Below, piece by piece: positions 17,222 through 25,187 of a DNA stretch of 64,000 nucleotides. A program made the position numbers and the translations under genes. Under the pieces are notes generated by a model. That model was not told where the DNA came from. It made no database searches and worked only from the letters and a program-made list of their open reading frames with translations. Origin of the DNA: Treponema parvum (lineage in GTDB: Bacteria > Spirochaetota > Spirochaetia > Treponematales > Treponemataceae); the NCBI RefSeq assembly GCF_017893965.1, contig NZ_CP054142.1:186001-250000 (forward strand), in the 5' to 3' direction. Each line of letters starts with the position of its first letter. Position 1 is the first letter of the stretch.

Positions 17222-18505
17222 TTAGGCAAGCGTTCCGAACGGTGATCCCGATACGCTTTCCAAATTAAGTATGGTTGAAATAAGTGTGTAAAGTTTTGAT
17301 TTTACGGAAAGTCTTGCTTCGAACAGGGAATCGGAAGCGTCCTGTAAGGTAAGATAATCCTTTGTCCCTCTATTATAGGCGTCAAGGGTCATCTCATAAG
17401 TTCTTTCCGCAAGTTCTTCGTTTATCTGTAAAGATTTTATAGACGATTGCGTCTGCTTGATTTGCCGCACGTAGTTGTTTATGGAAACGCTTGCGGAGCG
17501 CTTGGCTTCGTCAAGCTTTATTTTTAATGCGGCGATATTGTCCTTTGCGCTTGCTACGGTATCGGCTTTGGACGACCACGGAAGCAGTCCGTCCAAGGGA
17601 ATCGATACGCTTAAAGAAAGTGAGCCCCCGTCCGTCGTTTTTCCTTTGGACTTATCCGTGAGCGAAGGCTGATAATTCCATCCGGCATTTATCGAAGGAC
17701 CGAACACCGCTGCACGGGACGCCGTGAGGGCGGCCTCAGCCGCTTCCAACTGCTTTTCAAGCGAACGCACGGAAACGGAAGCGTTTACCCAGTCTTCCAC
17801 TCTGCCGGAAGCGATATCTTTTTCGACAAGGTTCATAATGTCGTCCAAAGATCCGGACAATGTGAGATCCGTGTCTGCGTCTATGTTTAAAAGCTTTTTA
17901 AATGTGTCGACGTTGTTCAAAAAGGTAATATCCGCTTCTTCTACCTGAGGTTTCAGCTTTTCGTATTTTACTCTGGCCGATAAAACGTCGATTTCCGGAA
18001 TTCTTCCGTTGTTGTATTTTACGCTGTTCTGATCATACTGCCGTTTGGCCGTTTCAAGGCGGCGTTTTTGTAAAGAAATATATTCCTGATCGTATAAAAG
18101 CGAATAAAATGAAGTGCGCACGGATAGTTCAATGCTGCGGCACATTTGCTCGTAGGAGATAAGTTCTTTTTCATAATTGAGTTTGGCCGTCTTGATCGAC
18201 GTAAACAATGACGGAGAAAACAAAAGCGATATTCCCGCCGTTCCTGAAATTCTCCAGTCGTAAGAATTCGTTTCGTTGGGCTTGGAATAAGCGCCGCCCA
18301 GCGTGAGAGACGGACTTACACTGTTCCATGAATGCGCTTTTTCGCGCTTTGCGCTTGAAAGGCTGATCTTGCTCTGTTCGATAGAAGTATTTTGCTCTAA
18401 AGCCAGTTTTACGGCTTCTTCAACTGATAAATTTTGATTTTGCGCTGTGAGCGGAAGAATACAAAAAGCGATAAAACCTGCCGCTGCGAAGTTTTTTAAC
18501 CTCAT
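17222..18505 (-). CDS. TolC-family outer-membrane efflux protein
   Basis: The 427-residue protein starts with a signal peptide (MRLKNFAAAGFIAFCILPLTAQ) followed by LSVEEAVKLALEQNTSIEQSKI, the classic start of the outer-membrane-efflux repeat. Two such repeats with long helices are visible, the second near residue 225-400. It supplies the outer-membrane duct for the RND pump and is the first gene of the operon tolC/adaptor/permease/PII-like/malQ. Confidence 0.9.
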   Translation of the reverse strand: MRLKNFAAAGFIAFCILPLTAQNQNLSVEEAVKLALEQNTSIEQSKISLSSAKREKAHSWNSVSPSLTLGGAYSKPNETNSYDWRISGTAGISLLFSPSLFTSIKTAKLNYEKELISYEQMCRSIELSVRTSFYSLLYDQEYISLQKRRLETAKRQYDQNSVKYNNGRIPEIDVLSARVKYEKLKPQVEEADITFLNNVDTFKKLLNIDADTDLTLSGSLDDIMNLVEKDIASGRVEDWVNASVSVRSLEKQLEAAEAALTASRAAVFGPSINAGWNYQPSLTDKSKGKTTDGGSLSLSVSIPLDGLLPWSSKADTVASAKDNIAALKIKLDEAKRSASVSINNYVRQIKQTQSSIKSLQINEELAERTYEMTLDAYNRGTKDYLTLQDASDSLFEARLSVKSKLYTLISTILNLESVSGSPFGTLA

Positions 18506-18556
18506 AAAATGTCCTTTGAAATTCCTGTATGTTAAAACAATTCCGCAATAAACAGT

Positions 18557-18574
18557 TACGAAATCCCTTTCGTA
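18557..18574. promoter_or_regulatory. Palindrome in the tolC/RSH divergent region, possible operator
   Basis: TACGAAA-tccc-TTTCGTA is a perfect 7-bp inverted repeat 52 bases before the tolC start and upstream of the RSH gene. Size and place suit a TetR- or MarR-type operator controlling the pump, but no such regulator is encoded nearby. Confidence 0.4.
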
Positions 18575-18687
18575 TTAAACCGTCACAAATAATATATATT
18601 GTAAGGCTTTTAAAGCAAAAAAACTTTGTTATTTTTTGATAATTTATTGTTATTCCTCCTGCATTGTCCGTCCGGAGGATTTTTGTT

Positions 18688-18711
18688 ATGTTTTACGTAT
18701 GGATAATATAA
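18688..18711 (+). CDS. Seven-codon leader ORF overlapping the RSH start
   Basis: GGAGGA (18674-18679) is ideally placed for an ATG at 18688 that is out of frame with the RSH gene. It encodes MFYVWII and stops with TAA at 18709-18711; the last A is the first base of the RSH ATG (TAATG). This arrangement typically gives translational coupling. It is too short for homology evidence. Confidence 0.4.
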   Translation: MFYVWII

Positions 18712-20543
18712 TGAATGAACCGTCCGAGAGCAAGGAAGCTCCCGAAGATCTCATAAATTCGTTTTTTAACCGTTTCCCTTATTATAAAGACGATGATAAA
18801 ATGCGCATTGAAAAAGCGTGGAATTATCTTGTAGAAAAAACCGCCGGCGTTCGAAGCGGAGGCAGTCCGTATTACGTTCATTCGATTAGAGTTGCAAATA
18901 TCCTAGCGGAAAATAAAATGGACTGTGACAGCGTTATCGCAGGGTTTTTTCATACGCTGCCGGTATTGTCAGAAGGTTCTGAAATTACGATCGCCGATGT
19001 GGAGCGCAATTTCGGCAAAAACGTCGCTTCAATCGTCGCCGGCACTACCAGGATCACAAATATCAACATAAACAATAAGACTTTGCAGCAGGCCGATTCT
19101 ACCAGAAAGATGCTTTTTGCCATGGCCGACGACGTGCGCATAATCCTCGTAAAGCTTGCAGACCGCCTTGACCGCATGAGGGATTTGGCGAGCGTCGCGC
19201 CTGAAGAACAAAGAGCTGTGGCGCAGGAAGTTCTGGATATATGGGCGCCTCTCGCCGACAGGTTCGGTATGTCTACCGTAAAAAACGAAATGGAAGACCT
19301 CGGATTAAAATACATTAATCCCGATGTTTTCAGGCAGATTAAGGCTATAGTTTCTCAGAAAAAAGACGAAAGGGCGCAGTACCTTGAAAGAGCGGTTCAG
19401 GCGATCCAAAAGTCCGCAATAAAGCTCGGTATCGACGTCACCATAACGAGTCGTGCAAAGCATTTCTATTCGATCTATCAAAAGATGCGTAAACGCAATA
19501 AGGAGGCAGGAGAGCTTTTCGATCTGCTTGCGCTCAGGATAATATGCCGTACCGAACCGGAATGTTATACCCTCGTAGGGATAGTTCACGGGCTGTGGAA
19601 GCCTTTGGACGGACGCTTTAAAGACTACATCGCCATGCCCAAGTCCAACGGTTATCAGTCTTTGCACACTACTGTAATGTGCGAAGGAAAACCGCTTGAA
19701 ATACAGATCCGCACGGAAAAGATGCATTCGATTGCCGAACACGGAGTTGCCAGTCATTGGCTTTACAAAAAAGGAATGAGCCGCGATTCTGTGGCTGCGG
19801 ACAATCTTACGATCGTAAATCAGTTAAGGGAATTAAAAAACATCCATCTTACCGACGAAGCTTTTTTTGCCGCAATTAAAAACGAACTTTTGGGAGATTC
19901 TATCTTTGTGTTTACCCCCAAGGGAGAAGTAGTGCAGCTTCCGGCGGAGTCCACTGCGATAGATTTTGCTTATCACGTTCATTCCGCTATAGGCGAAAAG
20001 ATAGTGGGCGCAAAAGCCGACGGAAAGATAATCCCGCTTTCAACGCCGCTTAAAAACACTCAAATCATCGAAATTCTGACGAACCCGCAGGCGCATCCTA
20101 CGGAAAATCAGCTGTCTTATGTAAAGACTTCTAAGGCAAGAAGCAAAATACGCGCTTGGCTTACGCAGCACGCCGTAAATTTTACGGATCCTTTGCTGCA
20201 TGGAAAACCTTCGGCGGAAATTGCGCCTTTACAGCCTGTAAAAAAACAGAGAACTCGGCACAAGGCGGCAGGAGAAGCGAGCACAGCAAAGCGCAGCACC
20301 GGCAAGGTCAGAATAGGAAAGACGACAAATTTTCTTGTAAACATTGCAAAGTGCTGCAATCCCGAGTATCCTGAACCCATAGTAGGTTATGTTTCAAACG
20401 GGCGCGGAATAATAATACACAGGGCGAATTGTCTTACCTTCCAGCGCATAAGGAACGTGGAAAAACGGACGATCGACGTTTTATGGGACGAAGAGGACGC
20501 CGCAAAGACGGACGACACAAAAAACAAGGCGGAACCTAAGTAG
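18711..20543 (+). CDS. RelA/SpoT-type (p)ppGpp enzyme with degenerate hydrolase site
   Basis: From ATG 18711 the protein has 610 residues: HD hydrolase region (about 50-165), synthetase, TGS domain, and a conserved-Cys segment (AKCCNPEYPEPIVGYVSNGRGIIIHRANC). The synthetase looks complete: RAKHFYSIYQKM, FDLLALRI, the RFKD motif of bifunctional Rel/SpoT, YIAMPKSNGYQSLHTTV and EIQIRTEKMH. The HD site is not: H57 and D151 remain, but the HD pair is H81-T82, the following ED pair is absent, and the LHN block is L-D-R. No ACT domain follows the Cys segment; the protein is shorter than the usual 700-750. ATG 18699 is an alternative start. Synthetase-only activity is an inference from these changes. 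Confidence 0.88.
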   Translation: MNEPSESKEAPEDLINSFFNRFPYYKDDDKMRIEKAWNYLVEKTAGVRSGGSPYYVHSIRVANILAENKMDCDSVIAGFFHTLPVLSEGSEITIADVERNFGKNVASIVAGTTRITNININNKTLQQADSTRKMLFAMADDVRIILVKLADRLDRMRDLASVAPEEQRAVAQEVLDIWAPLADRFGMSTVKNEMEDLGLKYINPDVFRQIKAIVSQKKDERAQYLERAVQAIQKSAIKLGIDVTITSRAKHFYSIYQKMRKRNKEAGELFDLLALRIICRTEPECYTLVGIVHGLWKPLDGRFKDYIAMPKSNGYQSLHTTVMCEGKPLEIQIRTEKMHSIAEHGVASHWLYKKGMSRDSVAADNLTIVNQLRELKNIHLTDEAFFAAIKNELLGDSIFVFTPKGEVVQLPAESTAIDFAYHVHSAIGEKIVGAKADGKIIPLSTPLKNTQIIEILTNPQAHPTENQLSYVKTSKARSKIRAWLTQHAVNFTDPLLHGKPSAEIAPLQPVKKQRTRHKAAGEASTAKRSTGKVRIGKTTNFLVNIAKCCNPEYPEPIVGYVSNGRGIIIHRANCLTFQRIRNVEKRTIDVLWDEEDAAKTDDTKNKAEPK

Positions 20544-20586
20544 CCGTGCCGCCGGACGGATTTTGAATTTTGCTTTACTCAAACTT

Positions 20587-22056
20587 TTAAGTTACGCGGA
20601 TTTTTCCTGAGACGTAGCCTGAATCTTTTATGCGTATGAGGGCTCCGGTCGGAATGTCGTCCGGAGCGTATAAAACACATTTATGCCCGTTGCAGACCCA
20701 TGTCCGTTCAAGACCCGTTTCAGGATCCGCAATTTTCCACGAACCCGATTTCAGTATAAGGCTTACGGTTTCAGGCGTTATAACTTCAAGGTCCATACTC
20801 GGATCGAATTTGTTCAGCGCCTCCAGCCTGTAAAATTTCCATCCGCTCTTTTTTTTCATGCTTTTTTGCCCGGAGGTTATGTCTTTTTCGCCGCAAGACG
20901 TCTTTTTTGTTTTTACTTCTTTAGCAGCTGTCCCGGATATTTTAAAAAATTCTCTTTCAAAATCGTCCGTAAGTTTTTCTTCGACTATTGCGCCCAATTC
21001 GTAGGGACTGTCGCTTGCGCCGTACGCGGTTTTGTCCGCTTCGGTGCGGTCGTAAAAAAAACCGGTCGTAGATTCTCTATGGCTGACATTTTCAAGTTCC
21101 GCAATAAAAGGCGCCGCCTGAACCTTTGAAATTTTTCCTTCAAGAGCGTCCAGAGCTTTGCGGTAAGCGCGTGTGACAAGTGCGACGTAGTAAATGCTTT
21201 TCATACGGCCTTCGATTTTTATGGAATCCAAGCCGGACTTTTTCATGTCGTCCAAATGTTCAATCATGCAAAGATCCTTGCTTGACAATACCGCCGTAAA
21301 GTTTTCGCCTTCAAAAACAGGAAAATATTCGTCCGGACGTTCGTGTTCGCGCAATAAGAGCGTTCCTGATTCGGCGATAAGTTTGGCTTGCTCTGCGGAA
21401 AGATTTTTTTTGCCGGAAGCCTGTTTATCTTGATCGGCTTTTTTTGTCGTCATTACGTCGAAATTCCAGCGGCACGTGTGCGAGCAAAAACCCGCCTGCG
21501 CAGACCTTCCGGTAAGATAAGCGCTCATAAGACAGCGCCCCGAATAGGCGATGCACATTGCTCCATGGCAAAACGCTTCAAGTTCCATGTCCGGAACAAA
21601 ATCTTTTATCTTTCGGATATCGTCGAGAGACGCTTCCCGCCCTAAGACAATACGGCTGAATCCCATGTTTTTATACATTTTGACCGCGCTGCCGTTTACA
21701 CAGCTTGCCTGTGTGCTCAAGTGAAGTTTTGCCTCAGGAAAATGCTTTTGCAGAACGGGAAGAATTCCAATGTCTTGTATTATAAAAGCGTCTATGGGAT
21801 ACAGGTGAAAATAATCCATATCCCTCATAAACTGTTCTATATCGCTGTCATGAAAACTTATGTTCAAGGCGCAGTGAAGTTTTTTATCGGGAAATTGTTT
21901 TTTTAATTCGATAACGCGCTTGTATTCGTCTTCATAAAAATTATCCGCTTTTACGCGAAGAGAAAATTTTTTTAAGCCTATATAGGCCGCGTCCGCCCCG
22001 TAAGCATATGCGTAATAAAGTTTTTTAACGTTCCCCGCGGGCGACAAGAGTTCCAT
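20587..22056 (-). CDS. Peptidase family U32 protein
   Basis: The 489-residue protein opens with MELLSPAGNVKKLYYAYAYGADAAYIGLKKFSLR and carries the family signature ELEAFCHGAMCIAYSGRCLMSAYLTGRSAQAGFCSHTCRW, with the clustered Cys residues, plus KIEGRMKSIYYVALVTRAYRKALD. U32 proteins include collagenase PrtC and the RNA-hydroxylation factors RlhA and TrhP; the latter role is now considered general, and a tRNA or rRNA hydroxylation function is plausible here. A Lys/Ser-rich insert near residue 395-415 interrupts the C-terminal part. It follows the hydrolase-like gene by 32 bases. Confidence 0.88.
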   Translation of the reverse strand: MELLSPAGNVKKLYYAYAYGADAAYIGLKKFSLRVKADNFYEDEYKRVIELKKQFPDKKLHCALNISFHDSDIEQFMRDMDYFHLYPIDAFIIQDIGILPVLQKHFPEAKLHLSTQASCVNGSAVKMYKNMGFSRIVLGREASLDDIRKIKDFVPDMELEAFCHGAMCIAYSGRCLMSAYLTGRSAQAGFCSHTCRWNFDVMTTKKADQDKQASGKKNLSAEQAKLIAESGTLLLREHERPDEYFPVFEGENFTAVLSSKDLCMIEHLDDMKKSGLDSIKIEGRMKSIYYVALVTRAYRKALDALEGKISKVQAAPFIAELENVSHRESTTGFFYDRTEADKTAYGASDSPYELGAIVEEKLTDDFEREFFKISGTAAKEVKTKKTSCGEKDITSGQKSMKKKSGWKFYRLEALNKFDPSMDLEVITPETVSLILKSGSWKIADPETGLERTWVCNGHKCVLYAPDDIPTGALIRIKDSGYVSGKIRVT

Positions 22057-22088
22057 ATATTACCTTAGACCTCGATATTCTTTTGCGT

Positions 22089-23117
22089 CTACCGCGGCAA
22101 ATCTCCGCCGGCTTTTGAAGCGCCGCCGGCGCGGCTTTTTGCGGCGGATTTCGAATAATCGGCAAAAAAATCTTCAGGGCACGATTTGCGCGCGGTTATG
22201 AGTTTTCCGATCTTTTCGAGCGCGAGATGAGGAGAGGACAAGTACTCGTCCGCCATCTGAAACATAAACATCATATCTTTCCACACGTCCAGCGTACAGT
22301 TTATACCGTTTTCTTCAAGTTTATTTTTAAATTTTATCGCATCCGGCAAGAGAATTTCTTTTTCGCCCATCTGAATAAAAACGTCGGGAAAGCCTTTTAG
22401 CATTTCTTCTTCGGCATACACGGGTGAAACGAGCGGATTTTGCAAATTTGATTCATAGGTGTAAAATTCTCCGCTTTTTCTTAAACAATCGGCAGAAATA
22501 ACTTCATCGCAAGATCTTTTTTCCTGAAAGACTTGGGACGAAGGAGAAAGATCAAGCCACGGAGAAAACAGTATCGTCTGTTTTACGGATTTTTTATAAC
22601 GTTCCTTTAAAGTGAACAGAACGGCCAGCGCGAGGGTCGCTCCGGAACCGTCGGCGGCAACTATTATTTCAGGTTCCGCTCTTTCACCGGGAACTGCATC
22701 CAACGAGAGCGATATCTGTTCTTCGGTGTACAGACTTCTAAAACATAATTGAATATCTTCCATAGCCGCAGGGAAGGCGTGAGCCGGAGCTAGGCGGAAT
22801 TCCGGCACGACGACGCGGCTCGAAGCCGTATTTGCTATACTCGCACAGAAATTTCTCCAGGAAGCGCATGAACCTCCGGCAAAACACCCTCCGTGTATGT
22901 AAAGAACTATGCGCCTTGAAGAATAAATTTCAGGTATGAGAACGTCGCATTTTATATTCCCGTAAACATGTTCGGAAAGAGTAACTCGGTTCGGAAGGAT
23001 CGGGTTTTGAAACGCAGCTTCAAGTTTTTTTCTGAATACGGAAATTTCGGTCTTGGAATTAAGCACAAGATTTCTTAATTTTTTGACGGCAGCTTTTCTG
23101 TTATCTGAAAAAAACAT
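22089..23117 (-). CDS. Alpha/beta-hydrolase fold protein, probably catalytically degenerate
   Basis: The 342-residue protein follows the hormone-sensitive-lipase layout: LYIHGGCFAGGS (oxyanion loop, usually HGGG), VVVPEFRLAPAHAFPAAMED, the elbow block IIVAADGSGATLALAVLFTL and a C-terminal segment VWKDMMFMFQMADEYL. Aligned to the family, the elbow GDSAGG reads A155-D-G-S-G-A, leaving Gly at the nucleophile position, and the His of M-P-H-x-F is Phe. The fold is clear but esterase activity is doubtful. There is no signal peptide. It is transcribed with the U32 gene and divergent from metA. The C-terminus is Lys/Ala/Gly-rich. Confidence 0.7.
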   Translation of the reverse strand: MFFSDNRKAAVKKLRNLVLNSKTEISVFRKKLEAAFQNPILPNRVTLSEHVYGNIKCDVLIPEIYSSRRIVLYIHGGCFAGGSCASWRNFCASIANTASSRVVVPEFRLAPAHAFPAAMEDIQLCFRSLYTEEQISLSLDAVPGERAEPEIIVAADGSGATLALAVLFTLKERYKKSVKQTILFSPWLDLSPSSQVFQEKRSCDEVISADCLRKSGEFYTYESNLQNPLVSPVYAEEEMLKGFPDVFIQMGEKEILLPDAIKFKNKLEENGINCTLDVWKDMMFMFQMADEYLSSPHLALEKIGKLITARKSCPEDFFADYSKSAAKSRAGGASKAGGDLPR

Positions 23118-23163
23118 AATTCAAGTATAGCAAAAATGATCTCCGGATGCTATACTCCGTCTT

Positions 23164-24072
23164 ATGCCTATAAAAATACAGTCGGGACTGCCTGCATGTG
23201 AGATTCTCGGACGCGAAAACATATTCGTGATGACCGAGCAACGTGCGACGACTCAGGACATACGTCCTCTTAAGATAGCGATTCTCAATTTGATGCCTAC
23301 GAAAATTTCTACGGAAACTCAGATTTTAAGGCTTCTCGGCAACACTCCGCTTCAAGTGGAAATTTCACTTGTCCGCATGGAAAATCATGTTTCAAAAAAC
23401 ACGGGCGAAGAACATCTTGAAAAATTTTATATAGGCTCTAAAGAACTCTTTAACAAATCTTTTGACGGAATGATCATCACGGGAGCGCCGGTTGAACAAC
23501 TGCCTTTCGAGCAGGTCGATTACTGGGAAGATCTGTGTAAGATCATGGATTATGCAAGGCAAAAAGTCTTTTGTACGCTGTATATATGCTGGGGGGCTCA
23601 GGCGGCTCTTTACCATTTGTACGGAATTCAAAAACATCTTTTAAAAAGCAAATTATTCGGTGTATTTAAAAACACGCGCATGACGTGGTCGGATCCGCTT
23701 TTGCGCGGATTTGACGATGTTTTCCTTATACCGCAGTCACGACATACCTGCGTTAAAACTGAAGATATTTGTGCCGTACCCGATCTGACGGTGCTCGCTG
23801 AATCCGAAGAATCCGGAGTTTCAATCATAAAGTCAAACGATAACAGAATAGTTTTTATAACCGGACATCTGGAATACGACGCACACACTCTAGCCGATGA
23901 GTACCTGAGGGATAAAAACAAAGGCCTTCAGATAGACTTGCCTAAAAACTATTTTCCTGAAGACAACGCGTCAAATCCGCCCCGTTCCACATGGCGGAGC
24001 ACGGCGCACTTGTTTTACAGTAACTGGCTTAACTACTATGTCTATCAGGAAACACCGTTTACTTTTGCGTAG
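23164..24072 (+). CDS. metA: Homoserine O-acyltransferase MetA, acetyl-CoA type by sequence
   Basis: The 302-residue protein activates homoserine in methionine synthesis. The catalytic Cys142 lies in YICWGAQAALYH, and the His/Glu pair in TGHLEYD. The specificity segment reads ITGAPVE, with Glu111; family studies link Glu at this place to acetyl-CoA use and Gly to succinyl-CoA use, so O-acetylhomoserine is the expected product although the family is often annotated as succinyltransferase. It stands alone, divergent from the hydrolase gene with only 46 bases between starts. Confidence 0.93.
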   Translation: MPIKIQSGLPACEILGRENIFVMTEQRATTQDIRPLKIAILNLMPTKISTETQILRLLGNTPLQVEISLVRMENHVSKNTGEEHLEKFYIGSKELFNKSFDGMIITGAPVEQLPFEQVDYWEDLCKIMDYARQKVFCTLYICWGAQAALYHLYGIQKHLLKSKLFGVFKNTRMTWSDPLLRGFDDVFLIPQSRHTCVKTEDICAVPDLTVLAESEESGVSIIKSNDNRIVFITGHLEYDAHTLADEYLRDKNKGLQIDLPKNYFPEDNASNPPRSTWRSTAHLFYSNWLNYYVYQETPFTFA

Positions 24073-24080
24073 CGGCCGTC

Positions 24081-25160
24081 CTAAAAAGGTTTTCTTCCCT
24101 CCGCGAGCCGAAGCTGCCCCGACAAGTCTTTGTGAATTTTAACGTCCGCAAAACCTTCGCTTTTCATAAGCTTTGCAGTTTTTTCTACGTTGTATTCTCC
24201 CGCTTCGAGCAAAAAAAGCCCTCCGGCCGACAGCCTCTCATACGCCTGAGGAATAAGCCTGCGTATAATTGCAAGTCCGTCGTGAAAATCTTTTTTGCAT
24301 GAATTTTCATCGCAGAAATCTTTACTCTGTATAGCCGTGACGTCTCCGTCCAAGGCGACGCGGGGTTCTTTTCTGCCGTCTTTTAAAAGTTCCGTTACCG
24401 TTTCGGACGGTACGTACGGCGGATTTGACAAAATCAATTCGAATCGAATTTCCTTGGGGAAGGCGTCAAGCAGATCGCCTTGAAAAAAATCCATAGCCTT
24501 TTTTGCCGCCGGATTGTCCGAAAGAATGCGGCAAGCGTTTTTTTTTGCCACGGCCAGCGCTTTTTTGCTTATGTCGGAGGCATAAACGGCAAGGTTGATA
24601 AGGGCTGCATTTACACCGCTTGCGGCGGCTTCGTGCAGAAAAGAAACGGCGATGCAGCCGCTTCCGGTACATACGTCCGCTACACGGTAAGCGGCATTTC
24701 GGGAATTTTTACGGTCTTCGGGTTTTGCCGCAAGGCCTGCCGTAAAATCCGCTGTAAAATTTGCCGTAAAATTTTCTCTTGAGGCAAATTTTTGGGCAGC
24801 TTCCTTTAGCGCATGTTCTACCAAAAGTTCCGTGTCGGGTTTGGGAATTAAAACGTCAGGTGTTACAAGAAAATCAAGTCCGTAAAATTCTTTGACGCCC
24901 GTAATATATGCTACGGGAAGTCCTTCTCTTCGCTTTTTTAAGGCATTTTTAAAAACGGACGTTTGTTTTTTTGAAAGCTCAGTGTCGCCGTGCGATAAGA
25001 TAAACGTTCGCGATTTTTTTAGCGTATGCTCTAAGATACAGTTTACGTCTAAAACCGGCGTGTCAAAAATCGGTGTCGTTTCCGGCATAAAAATTTTTCG
25101 GTCGATTTTTTTTTCTTTAAGATATTTTACGCCGTATCCGACGGCTTCCGAAACTGTCAC
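24081..25160 (-). CDS. prmC: Release-factor glutamine methyltransferase PrmC
   Basis: The enzyme methylates the Gln of the GGQ motif of release factors. The substrate-binding motif NPPYVPSE is intact, preceded by VADVCTGSGCIAVSFLHEA (SAM site), and the N-terminal domain contains PVAYITGVKEFYGLDFLVTPDVLIPKPDTE. At 359 residues it is longer than usual (about 280-290), partly through a low-complexity insert FTANFTADFTAG near residue 146 made of near-identical 15-base units. It follows prfA by 27 bases, the classical arrangement. Confidence 0.94.
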   Translation of the reverse strand: MTVSEAVGYGVKYLKEKKIDRKIFMPETTPIFDTPVLDVNCILEHTLKKSRTFILSHGDTELSKKQTSVFKNALKKRREGLPVAYITGVKEFYGLDFLVTPDVLIPKPDTELLVEHALKEAAQKFASRENFTANFTADFTAGLAAKPEDRKNSRNAAYRVADVCTGSGCIAVSFLHEAAASGVNAALINLAVYASDISKKALAVAKKNACRILSDNPAAKKAMDFFQGDLLDAFPKEIRFELILSNPPYVPSETVTELLKDGRKEPRVALDGDVTAIQSKDFCDENSCKKDFHDGLAIIRRLIPQAYERLSAGGLFLLEAGEYNVEKTAKLMKSEGFADVKIHKDLSGQLRLAEGRKPF

Positions 25161-25187
25161 AAATCATCCTGTTCGCAGCACGGGATG

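Noticed and set aside
20544-20586. Search for a separate ACT-domain piece after the RSH gene (frameshift)
   Set aside because: Only 43 bases lie before the convergent U32 gene, and no frame there resembles an ACT domain.
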